Source: Candidatus Roizmanbacteria bacterium CG09_land_8_20_14_0_10_41_9 (GTDB taxonomy: Bacteria > Patescibacteriota > Microgenomatia > UBA1406 > GWC2-37-13). From it: 5,956 bases of DNA. Positions 1-5,374 of this stretch are shown here, piece by piece. The DNA lies in assembly GCA_002774185.1 (NCBI GenBank), contig PEZG01000002.1, forward strand, positions 1 through 5,956. Reading direction: 5' to 3'. A program made the translations under genes and the position numbers. The notes under the pieces are model-generated. The model ran no database searches, was not told the DNA's origin, and worked only from the letters and a program-made list of their open reading frames with translations. The first letter of the stretch is position 1. Each line of letters opens with the position of its first letter.

Positions 1-210
1 ATTCCAAATCACAAATGACAAATCCACAAATCAAACTCAAATCTCAAAACTCAAAGTTCAAAACTATGCCGACGAAGTCGAGCATTCTCGACAAAGTCGG
101 AACAACTCAAAGCTAAAAACTTGTTGGTTTTGCGTTTTACGTTATAGTTTTGAGTTTTGATATTTGACTTTTGAGCTTGATTTGTTATTTGAATTTTGTC
201 ATTGGTAATT
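1..210. repeat. Long imperfect A/T-rich inverted repeat downstream of transketolase
   Basis: This non-coding stretch is built from short words of the type CAAATC, CTCAAA and TCAAAACT on the left, and their complements on the right. The arms are roughly 1-67 and 144-210. Clear matching blocks are 27-41 against 170-184 (14 of 15), 58-67 against 144-153 (10 of 10), and AATGACA at 14-20 against 197-203 with a small offset. The symmetry centre is near 105. It begins 6 bp beyond the transketolase stop, so a transcript from that gene would contain the whole fold. It could act as a 3'-end stabiliser, a weak terminator or a remnant of a mobile repeat. No open reading frame is convincing here. Confidence 0.75.
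69..100. repeat. GC-richer hairpin inside the long inverted repeat
   Basis: The arms CCGACGAAGTCGAG (69-82) and CTCGACAAAGTCGG (87-100) pair as 5 bp, a 3x3 internal loop, then 6 bp, closed by a CATT loop. Read in the transketolase sense, the hairpin is followed after a few bases by TTTT, so it is a weak candidate terminator for that gene. The U tract is short and interrupted, so an ordinary intrinsic terminator is not established. The hairpin may instead be a dispersed palindromic repeat. Confidence 0.55.
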
Positions 211-215
211 CAGTC

Positions 216-2312
216 TTAAATCTCCTTTACAGTATTTACAATCGTCTCTGCATCAATCTCTTCATGTCTAAAAAGTTCGCCCGGAGTCCCTGAGCGGGGA
301 GTTTTTTTTACCGCGAGATGGTGAATTTGTACCTCCTCCCCAGTAAGCGCGTTTTTCACCGCTTCCCCAATTCCACCCGAGGGATAGTGATCCTCAACGA
401 CGATGATATGTTTCGTCTTTTTTGCTAAAGATTTCAGAGAAGTTTCATCCAACGGTTTCACGCAGTAAAGGTCTACTACGGATACTGAAATTTTCTCTTC
501 TTGCAATGTCCTATATGCTTTTAAGGATTCATGCACTGTAATACCAGCTGTAATGATGCAAGCTCTATCGTGCGGGCCCTGGTGAAGAATTTTTAAGCCT
601 CCGATTTTAAACTCTTCATCGTCATCATAGAGAATAGGGGTTTTTTCCCGCGTGGTCCTCAGGTATGAGATTCCTTTATGATGTGCTAGCAACGTGGTGA
701 TTTTAAATGTTGAGACCGCATCCGATGGATAAAAAACAACGCTGTTAAGGATGCTTCGCATCATGCTGATGTCTTCCAGTGCCATTTGTGAGGGGCCATC
801 CGATCCGATGGAAACGCCCGCATGCGAACCCACGAGTTTCATATTTGCATTTGAATACTGCGCCATGCGTATTTGATCAAAGGCTCGCGTTAGGAATGCG
901 GCGAACGTGGATGCGAATGGGATGTATCCGAGGGTAGAGAATCCGGAAGCTGCAGAAACCATATTTTGTTCGGCAATAAACATTTCAAAAAATCGGTCAG
1001 GAAAACACGGCTTGAATTTTTCAGAGAATGTGGAGTTAGAAACTTCAGCGTCCAAGACAACGACGTTCGGATTGGTTTTACCAAGGGCGACTAACGCATC
1101 CCCATAGGCTTCTCGAGTGGCAGTAAGGTTTTGATAAGCGGGGCCTGCCTCGGAACAGCCCCGACACGTGCTCGAACAAAATGTAGGCTGCGCGCTTGTC
1201 AGGGCCCCCCGTTCCTCGCCACCCGCAGAACAATCCGGTGGCGCAATTTCTCCCCTCACATTCAAATCTACTTCTCCAATTTCCTTCAGTGCCTGTTCCA
1301 GTTTCTCTTTCGGCACTGCTTTCCCATGCCACCCATCCTTATTTTCCAAAAACGAAACCCCCTTACCTTTTACTGTTTTTGCAATAATAATCGTAGGCAT
1401 TCTTAAATCTAAATTCTTCATTCTTAAATTTTCTAGAGCTCGATATATTTCCTGAATATCATGGCCGTCCTTTATAAGAATGGTATTCCACCCAAACGAA
1501 GCGATTCGTTTTTCATACGTCCGTATGTCCCAACCCAGCATGGTTTCTCCACGCTGTCCCAATCGATTCACATCTAGAATTCCAACAAGATTGTTTAGTT
1601 TATAGTACGATGCGAGCTCTATCGCTTCCCATACTTGACCCTCAGCCATTTCGGAATCACCGAGTAAAACGTACACATTTGGCAGCTGCGACAGGTCTTG
1701 TCTCGAAGAAAATGCGATAGATTCTGCCGCTCCACAGCCCCAACACGTGCTCGGACATACTTTTAACTGCGTGCTTGTTGGGGCTCCCCGTGTCGCGCCA
1801 CCTATCGCATTTTTTTCAGAATTACAAAACTTTGCACTTTGCACTTTGATACTTCGGCTTTGCTCAGTATCATCCTGAGCTTGTCGAAGGATGAACTTTA
1901 AACTTAGTCCCATCGCTATCCCAACTCCGGCAGATAATCCCTGTCCCAATGATCCGGTTGCAACATCAACATAAGGGAATCGGGGAGTGGGGTGGCCTTC
2001 CAGAGGGGAATCAAATGTCCGCAGTTTCAATAAGTCCTCATGGGTCAAAACTCCTGCAGCATGGTAAAGAGCGTACAAAAGAGGTGATGCATGTCCTTTA
2101 GAAAAAATCACACGGTCGTTGCAAATATTTTTCGGTTCCTTAAGATTGTATTTCAAAAATCCTCCAAAAAAAAGCGTAGTCATAAGTTCTACTGCGGATA
2201 AAGAAGAGGTGGGATGTCCAGATCCTGCAGCGGTTGTTGAGGAAAGGATGTCATACCGAATTAACTTGCAAAGATTGTGAAGTTTTTTTTCCAATTCTTC
2301 AGACATAGACAC
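216..2312 (-). CDS. tkt: Transketolase, full length, with in-frame repeat insertions
   Basis: Thiamine-diphosphate enzyme of the non-oxidative pentose phosphate pathway; it moves two-carbon ketol units between sugar phosphates in the cytoplasm. The 698-residue protein follows the single-chain, human-like transketolase layout. Substrate and cofactor histidines lie in GSGHPTS (H33), SKGHASP (H73), EGHPTP (H107) and GWHGK (H329). The ThDP/metal motif is GDSE (218-221) through N249, with Ser in place of the usual third-position Gly. The pyrimidine domain has the catalytic Glu in IAEQNMVS (E448), then FYPSD (527-531) and a C-terminal domain with VEDHYPSGGIGEA. Relatives are about 600-630 residues. 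The excess is explained by inserts at about 140-205 and 353-392 and a short duplication at 295-305. GTG at 2312 lies two codons before ATG at 2306; the ATG is equally likely as the start because a -10 box ends 5 nt before the GTG. There is no Shine-Dalgarno sequence. The last codon is followed by TAA at 216-218. All motifs are intact, so it is probably functional. Confidence 0.96.
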   Translation of the reverse strand: MSMSEELEKKLHNLCKLIRYDILSSTTAAGSGHPTSSLSAVELMTTLFFGGFLKYNLKEPKNICNDRVIFSKGHASPLLYALYHAAGVLTHEDLLKLRTFDSPLEGHPTPRFPYVDVATGSLGQGLSAGVGIAMGLSLKFILRQAQDDTEQSRSIKVQSAKFCNSEKNAIGGATRGAPTSTQLKVCPSTCWGCGAAESIAFSSRQDLSQLPNVYVLLGDSEMAEGQVWEAIELASYYKLNNLVGILDVNRLGQRGETMLGWDIRTYEKRIASFGWNTILIKDGHDIQEIYRALENLRMKNLDLRMPTIIIAKTVKGKGVSFLENKDGWHGKAVPKEKLEQALKEIGEVDLNVRGEIAPPDCSAGGEERGALTSAQPTFCSSTCRGCSEAGPAYQNLTATREAYGDALVALGKTNPNVVVLDAEVSNSTFSEKFKPCFPDRFFEMFIAEQNMVSAASGFSTLGYIPFASTFAAFLTRAFDQIRMAQYSNANMKLVGSHAGVSIGSDGPSQMALEDISMMRSILNSVVFYPSDAVSTFKITTLLAHHKGISYLRTTREKTPILYDDDEEFKIGGLKILHQGPHDRACIITAGITVHESLKAYRTLQEEKISVSVVDLYCVKPLDETSLKSLAKKTKHIIVVEDHYPSGGIGEAVKNALTGEEVQIHHLAVKKTPRSGTPGELFRHEEIDAETIVNTVKEI
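1138..1243 (-). repeat. Hairpin repeat element, copy 1, in transketolase interdomain linker
   Basis: The core at 1156-1224 aligns without gaps, at about three-quarters identity, with copy 2 at 1735-1803. Inner arms 1157-1166 and 1197-1206 form a 10-bp stem in the mRNA sense with two G-U wobbles. CACGTG sits at 1165-1170. There is a weak outer pairing of 1138-1142 with 1222-1226, and an alternative perfect 7-bp inverted repeat, CGCCACC 1217-1223 with GGTGGCG 1237-1243. It encodes about residues 357-392, with the peptide pattern RGALTSAQPTFCSSTCRGC, in the variable linker between the PP and Pyr domains, where extra residues should be tolerated. Confidence 0.8.
1398..1429 (-). repeat. 21-bp-period low-complexity direct repeat within transketolase
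   Basis: The 11-mer CATTCTTAAAT occurs at 1398-1408 and again at 1419-1429, exactly 21 bp apart. In the protein this gives LRM at 296-298 and at 303-305. Human transketolase, recalled from memory, is about eight residues shorter here, just before the conserved IIAKT strand. The same word style (TCTTAATTCTTAAATCTTAAAT) fills the spacer at 5311-5332, so this looks like an intergenic-type repeat that has entered a coding region in frame. Confidence 0.6.
1705..1817 (-). repeat. Hairpin repeat element, copy 2, with 16-bp terminal inverted repeats
   Basis: Outer arms 1705-1720 and 1802-1817 are complementary at 15 of 16 positions; the innermost 12 (AAAATGCGATAG with CTATCGCATTTT) are perfect. Inside them, AGCCCCAACA (1736-1745) pairs perfectly with TGTTGGGGCT (1776-1785), and CGTGCT is directly repeated at 1746-1751 and 1770-1775. 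The 113-bp unit resembles a miniature inverted-repeat element, although no target-site duplication is obvious. It encodes about residues 166-203, with the peptide pattern RGAPTSTQLKVCPSTCWGC, read in the same frame as copy 1. It lies in the PP domain just ahead of the ThDP-binding motif, at a position where homologues have a short surface loop. Confidence 0.82.
1829..1849 (-). repeat. Three tandem heptamers within transketolase insertion
   Basis: ACTTTGC is repeated at 1829-1835 and 1836-1842, and as ACTTTGA at 1843-1849. Three units make 21 bp and so keep the reading frame; they encode part of KVQSAKF (156-162). The composition matches the A/T-rich words in the non-coding repeat at the left end of the window. 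Confidence 0.7.
1848..1893 (-). repeat. Palindromic dispersed-type repeat within transketolase
   Basis: Two inverted half-elements lie side by side: 1848-1871 (GATACT with AGTATC at its ends) and 1871-1893 (CATCCT with AGGATG at its ends). They can also fold on each other through CTTCG/CGAAG and GCTCAG/CTGAGC. In the gene sense it contains CTTCGACAAGCTCAGGATGA, a word recalled as a common palindromic repeat in many unrelated environmental bacterial genomes. Here it is translated as ILRQAQDDTEQSRSI (141-155). It abuts the heptamer repeat and copy 2 of the hairpin element, making one compound insertion of about 190-200 bp. Confidence 0.8.
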
Positions 2313-2317
2313 GATTC

Positions 2318-2326
2318 AGTATAGCA
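2318..2326 (-). promoter_or_regulatory. Extended -10 promoter of transketolase
   Basis: On the minus strand the sequence reads TGCTATACT, an extended -10 box that ends 5 nt before the GTG and 11 nt before the ATG start. No good -35 is seen at 16-18 bp. The expected transcription start falls at or just after the GTG, giving a leaderless or nearly leaderless mRNA that starts translation at either GTG 2312 or ATG 2306. Confidence 0.55.
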
Positions 2327-2350
2327 GGTTTTTAGAAAAGATGGATTTTA

Positions 2351-2683
2351 TTATTTGGTAAGCTCTCCGTTTATTTGTTTTTCCGTAGTAATCCGCTGGA
2401 TGAGTGGTTGGATTTTTTCTCTTTTTGGGCAGTTGCCACAAAAAGTTCCTTCACGGTTATTCACTACGTCGATTACAATTTGACAATATGCTTTCCAACT
2501 TTGCTCATTCCAGCTCCCTCCGTTGGGTCCACTAAGTACATTTCCAGGTTCGGCAGAACCACCCACAGCAGCTTGACCGATCAGCTGTTCTGACAAAAAA
2601 CAGTCCGTCGAGCCTAGTTGTCCTTGCGCTGATAGTGTTCTACAATACTGTTCATATTGTCCTATTCTATCGCCCTTTTCCAT
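2351..2683 (-). CDS. Small cysteine-rich protein of unknown function (110 aa)
   Basis: The family is not recognised. It is soluble, with no signal peptide or membrane segment. Five cysteines lie at residues 14, 28, 67, 82 and 85. The last two form CGNC, followed by a basic helix-like tail (PKREKIQPLIQRI). The middle (about 38-60) is Gly/Ser/Asn-rich and probably a loop. The C-x-N-C, the DCFLSE segment around C28 and a preceding hydrophobic helix (QIVIDVV) resemble the 68-residue neighbour just upstream, so the two may be paralogues. The spaced cysteines suggest Zn or Fe-S binding, which is inference only. The ATG at 2683 is chosen because an extended -10 box ends 8 nt before it. It lies 17 nt after the upstream gene and 38 nt before transketolase, all in the same direction. 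Confidence 0.75.
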   Translation of the reverse strand: MEKGDRIGQYEQYCRTLSAQGQLGSTDCFLSEQLIGQAAVGGSAEPGNVLSGPNGGSWNEQSWKAYCQIVIDVVNNREGTFCGNCPKREKIQPLIQRITTEKQINGELTK

Positions 2684-2691
2684 ATGTGTAT

Positions 2692-2700
2692 ATTATACCA
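2692..2700 (-). promoter_or_regulatory. Extended -10 promoter of the 110-aa cysteine-rich gene
   Basis: On the minus strand the sequence is TGGTATAAT, a consensus extended -10 box, followed by 8 nt and the ATG at 2683. It occupies the gap between the two small genes. No strong -35 is visible at 17 bp (AAGAAA). The predicted mRNA would begin one or two bases before the ATG. Confidence 0.6.
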
Positions 2701-2907
2701 CTAGGCCGGATAATTTTCTTTTAGCAATTTCCGCACCGCTCCAATTCCCCTGCAGTTATGGCATTCCGCTTTTATAATCTCCTCGATTCGTGTCTCGAGA
2801 GCTTGTGAATCTAGGTTTGAATTACCTTCTCGAATCTCGCTTTCTAGAAAACATGTCTTATAAGCTTTACATGGTCCTCGTAAACCTGGTAAACGTTCTA
2901 TTCCCAT
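2701..2907 (-). CDS. Small four-cysteine protein of unknown function (68 aa)
   Basis: The family is not recognised. It has four cysteines as two pairs: C13-x5-C19 (PCKAYKTCFLESEI) and C49-x2-C52 (ECHNC). They are separated by a charged helix (LETRIEEIIKAE), and the protein ends in another basic helix (AVRKLLKEN). This arrangement would fit a small Zn or Fe-S binding fold, but no ligand can be proved from sequence. It shares C...CFLxSE and C-x-N-C with the larger protein encoded directly downstream. The ATG at 2907 is supported by a TATAAT ending 5 nt upstream. It is divergent from tyrS across 92 bp and is the first of three same-strand genes leading to transketolase. It ends with TAG at 2701-2703. 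Confidence 0.72.
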   Translation of the reverse strand: MGIERLPGLRGPCKAYKTCFLESEIREGNSNLDSQALETRIEEIIKAECHNCRGIGAVRKLLKENYPA

Positions 2908-2912
2908 ATTCC

Positions 2913-2918
2913 ATTATA
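2913..2918 (-). promoter_or_regulatory. -10 box of the 68-aa four-cysteine gene
   Basis: The minus strand has a perfect TATAAT, preceded by CGG, ending 5 nt before the ATG at 2907. The -35 position (GGAATA at 17 bp) is poor. The expected start of transcription is at or next to the A of the start codon. It could drive all three minus-strand genes down to transketolase. Confidence 0.55.
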
Positions 2919-2964
2919 CCGATAAAAGACGCCCCTATTCCAGTTGTACATGGGTAGATCTATC

Positions 2965-2993
2965 TTGTTTTTCCGAGGCAAGTGTGATATTTT
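2965..2993 (+). promoter_or_regulatory. Promoter of tyrS
   Basis: TTGTTT (2965-2970) and TATTTT (2988-2993) are 17 bp apart. An overlapping extended -10 reading, TGTGATATT at 2983-2991, is also possible. The -10 ends 6 nt before the ATG at 3000, which predicts a leaderless transcript. No Shine-Dalgarno sequence lies at the proper distance; GAGG at 2975-2978 is too far upstream. No T-box leader is present. Confidence 0.55.
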
Positions 2994-2999
2994 AAGCAT

Positions 3000-4214
3000 A
3001 TGAATTCCTTCGTAGACGAACTTACATGGAGAGGGCTTATCTATCAGAAAACTCCTGGGATTGAAGCGGTCTTTAAAAAGGGAACGACACTTTATATCGG
3101 TTTTGACCCGACTGCTCCGGATTTCCATATAGGACATTTAGTATGGATCTCATTCTTGCAGCGCGCATTGATGTTTGGCCAAAACATTATCGTTATCGCG
3201 GGCGGCGGGACTGCATTAATTGGTGATCCCGGCGGAAAGGATGAGGAACGTCCCATTCTCCCGAAAGAAATCATTGAGAAAAATAAAGAACTGGCAAAAA
3301 AACAGCTTTCTCGGTTTATTCAGTTTGATGGAAAACGGGCTCGAATGGTCGACAATAGTGAATGGATTGAAAAATTAACGTTAGTGGATTTCCTTCGGGA
3401 TACGGGAAAATATATGTCGGTAAATTCGATGCTCGATAAGGAAGCGATCAAAACAAGAATCACTAGACAGGAGGGAATTTCCTATGCGGAGTTTTCTTAC
3501 CAACTTCTGCAGGCCTATGATTTTTTACTCCTATATCAGAAATACCACTGCGAAGTCCAGATCGGCGGTTCTGATCAATGGGGGAACATCGTGCAGGGAG
3601 TGGAACTCGTCCGGAAAAAAACAGGAAAGCAAGCGTATGGATTATCATTTCCGCTGATCGTAAATCCCAACACTGGGAAAAAGTTTGGCAAAACGGAAAA
3701 AGGAGCCGCCATATGGTTGAACAAAGAGAAAACCCATCCGTTTGCATTCTATCAGTTTTTTATCAACATAGAAGATGAACTAGTCCCGTCTTTAATGAAA
3801 GTGTATTCGTTTAAAACTCACGATGAAATTACGAAACTTATTTCACTATGGGAAAACGAAAAACAAAATCGCATCCTTCAAAAAGAACTTGCGTATGAAC
3901 TGACAGAACTAGTGCATGGGAAAAATATCGCAGATCAATGTAAAAGGGTTGCCTCCCTTCTGTTTGAAAAAGGAACGAGCGAGCTAAGTGAGGCGGACGT
4001 GGAATTTATAAAAACCTCGCTCCCATACAAAAAGATTAGTTCGGAGAAGGATTTTGTTTTGGAACAAGCATTAATTGATCTAGGATTAACCTCCTCAAAA
4101 GGGGAAGCCAGGCGTTTGGTTGAGCAAAACGGAGTAAAAACGGAAAAACTATTCGGAAAATATCACGTGATTCGCAAAGGGAAAAAAGAATATGGGATTA
4201 TTGAAGTTGCGTAA
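3000..4214 (+). CDS. tyrS: Tyrosyl-tRNA synthetase
   Basis: Class Ic aminoacyl-tRNA synthetase that activates tyrosine with ATP and charges tRNA-Tyr in the cytoplasm. At 404 residues it has the normal bacterial length. The Rossmann catalytic domain shows LYIGFDPTAPDFHIGH with the HIGH signature at 43-46 and the tyrosine-pocket Y32 and D37. Further on are the AGGGTALIGDPGGK loop (67-80), YQLLQAYDFL (167-176), the GGSDQWGNI motif (189-197) and KFGKT (228-232) as the KMSKS-type loop. An anticodon-binding helical region follows (about 250-335), and the C-terminal S4 RNA-binding domain (about 352-404) has SSKGEARRLVEQNGV. All key residues are present, so it should be active. The start is the ATG beside the -10 box. 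Its last 17 bp overlap the 3' end of convergent trpS. Confidence 0.98.
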   Translation: MNSFVDELTWRGLIYQKTPGIEAVFKKGTTLYIGFDPTAPDFHIGHLVWISFLQRALMFGQNIIVIAGGGTALIGDPGGKDEERPILPKEIIEKNKELAKKQLSRFIQFDGKRARMVDNSEWIEKLTLVDFLRDTGKYMSVNSMLDKEAIKTRITRQEGISYAEFSYQLLQAYDFLLLYQKYHCEVQIGGSDQWGNIVQGVELVRKKTGKQAYGLSFPLIVNPNTGKKFGKTEKGAAIWLNKEKTHPFAFYQFFINIEDELVPSLMKVYSFKTHDEITKLISLWENEKQNRILQKELAYELTELVHGKNIADQCKRVASLLFEKGTSELSEADVEFIKTSLPYKKISSEKDFVLEQALIDLGLTSSKGEARRLVEQNGVKTEKLFGKYHVIRKGKKEYGIIEVA

Positions 4215-5244
4215 TTTTATCCAAACCCTCTTCATAATTATGGATCTTCATGGCTGATTTTACTTCTGCCATAGTTTCTGACGCAATTTTCTTTGCTCGG
4301 GACGTTCCCTCCATGAGCGCAGCTTTAACCTCTTCTGGATGGGCTTCGTAATGTTTTCTGCGCTTGCGGATCGGGTCAAGGAAGCTATTTATTAAGTCAG
4401 CCAGAATTTTCTTCGTTTGTACGTCTCCGATTCTCCCTTGCTCGTATTGGAGCTTTAACTTTTGAAGTTCTTCGCGGTTAGGATGAAAAGCATCCAGGTA
4501 AGTAAACACAACATTTCCGGCGATGTGTCCTGGATCTGTGGCAGTTTTTCTGGTTGGGTCGGTATACATTTTTCTCACCTTTTCTTCCACGGTTTCCCTA
4601 GAGTCAGATAAATAAATGCAATTTCCAAGACTTTTACTCATTTTCACCTGTCCATCTATACCAACTAATCGTGGAATTCTTCCAACCAGTGCAGTTGGAA
4701 TCGGGAAGACGTGTCCATACAATCTATTGAACTTATTCGCGATATCACGGGTAAGTTCAACGTGCGGTAACTGATCGGCTCCCACCGGAACAAGATTGGC
4801 TTTTGGTAGCAAAATATCTGCGACCTGGCTCGCCGGGTAGTTAAAAAACCCCAAAGATAGATCTTTCTTATTCAACTGAGCGATCTCTGCTTTTAGCGTA
4901 GGATTGTGTTGCACGCGAGAAAGAGGGATAATCATACTAAGCAACATAGCTAATTCTGCATGTTCGGGAACATAGCTTTGGATAACGAAAGTTGTTTTCT
5001 TGGGATCTAATCCTACGGCCAACCAATCTAAAGCCACATCAAGAACAGCAGATCGTATTCTTTCAATTTCCGCTACGTGATCTCCCAAAGCCTGATAATC
5101 CGCTATGAGAAAGTAACAGTCGTATTTTTGCTGAAGCCTTATCCAATTCTCCAATGCTCCCACATAATGTCCCAAATGCAATGGGCCAGTGGGTCTCATT
5201 CCTGTGAGAATTCTGTCCTTTCGATTATTGACCATCATATTCAA
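4198..5244 (-). CDS. trpS: Tryptophanyl-tRNA synthetase
   Basis: Class Ic synthetase that charges tRNA-Trp in the cytoplasm. Its 348 residues (346 from the ATG) are typical of the bacterial form. The N-terminal signature TGMRPTGPLHLGH has HLGH at 23-26. Later motifs are FLIADYQAL (45-53), the tryptophan-pocket region NYPASQVADILL (135-146), VGADQLPHVELTRDIA (154-169) and KMSKS (201-205). The C-terminal helical anticodon-binding part is about 215-340. The open frame can begin at TTG 5244, but ATG 5238, or the adjacent ATG 5235, is the more likely start; none has a Shine-Dalgarno sequence. It runs convergent to tyrS, and the two coding ends share 4198-4214. No leader peptide or T-box is seen upstream. 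Confidence 0.97.
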   Translation of the reverse strand: MNMMVNNRKDRILTGMRPTGPLHLGHYVGALENWIRLQQKYDCYFLIADYQALGDHVAEIERIRSAVLDVALDWLAVGLDPKKTTFVIQSYVPEHAELAMLLSMIIPLSRVQHNPTLKAEIAQLNKKDLSLGFFNYPASQVADILLPKANLVPVGADQLPHVELTRDIANKFNRLYGHVFPIPTALVGRIPRLVGIDGQVKMSKSLGNCIYLSDSRETVEEKVRKMYTDPTRKTATDPGHIAGNVVFTYLDAFHPNREELQKLKLQYEQGRIGDVQTKKILADLINSFLDPIRKRRKHYEAHPEEVKAALMEGTSRAKKIASETMAEVKSAMKIHNYEEGLDKITQLQ

Positions 5245-5286
5245 CGATACGTTAATGAATAATTAAACCCAATAATCTTTAAGACT

Positions 5287-5292
5287 ATTATA
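5287..5292 (-). promoter_or_regulatory. Candidate -10 box for trpS
   Basis: A perfect TATAAT on the minus strand with a weak TTAAGA 18 bp upstream. It would give a leader of roughly 40 nt before ATG 5238. A second, poorer box (TATCGT, minus strand, 5244-5249) lies 5 nt before that ATG and would give a leaderless mRNA like those of the other genes; which one is used cannot be decided from sequence. Confidence 0.4.
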
Positions 5293-5310
5293 CATTAAAA
5301 AATATAAACG

Positions 5311-5332
5311 TCTTAATTCTTAAATCTTAAAT
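5311..5332. repeat. Low-complexity CTTAAAT-type repeat in the trpS spacer
   Basis: Degenerate tandem words (TCTTAATTCTTAAATCTTAA, continuing AT) fill this part of the 140-bp divergent spacer. The same words occur inside the transketolase gene at 1398-1429. It has no visible coding capacity. It could be a replication-slippage product or a dispersed A/T-rich repeat family. Confidence 0.6.
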
Positions 5333-5346
5333 CATACATCGCTCTT

Positions 5347-5374
5347 TTGTTTTTGGTCTCCTTTATGCTATACT
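5347..5374 (+). promoter_or_regulatory. Promoter of the two-helix membrane protein gene
   Basis: TTGTTT (5347-5352) lies 16 bp ahead of the extended -10 box TGCTATACT (5366-5374), which is identical to the extended -10 of transketolase. The box ends 10 nt before the ATG at 5385, so the transcript would have only about 3-5 nt of leader. Confidence 0.62.

Noticed and set aside
290..310. GAGCGGGGAG followed by eight T as a plus-strand terminator
   Set aside because: The upstream bases do not form a stable stem, and the stretch encodes the conserved PRSGTPGEL-FRHEE end of transketolase on the other strand.
1078..1455. Several overlapping open frames in the GC-rich repeat part of transketolase
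   Set aside because: They are alternative-frame readings of the repeat and its surroundings; the transketolase frame is unbroken with all motifs.
1138..1817. The spaced repeats as a CRISPR array
   Set aside because: Only two copies about 580 bp apart, with coding sequence between them and no regular spacers or cas genes.
2375..2593. Plus-strand 72-codon open frame opposite the 110-aa cysteine-rich gene
   Set aside because: No promoter-like box or Shine-Dalgarno sequence precedes it and the peptide has no family features; the minus frame has an extended -10 box and a cysteine pattern shared with its neighbour.
2898..3137. Minus-strand open frame of 79 codons across the tyrS start and upstream spacer
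   Set aside because: It lies opposite the strongly conserved start of tyrS and overlaps the start of the 68-aa gene; the peptide shows no motif.
3463..3778. Open frames in both directions within tyrS
   Set aside because: They lie inside the conserved catalytic region of tyrS (GGSDQWGNI and KFGKT) and have no independent start signals.
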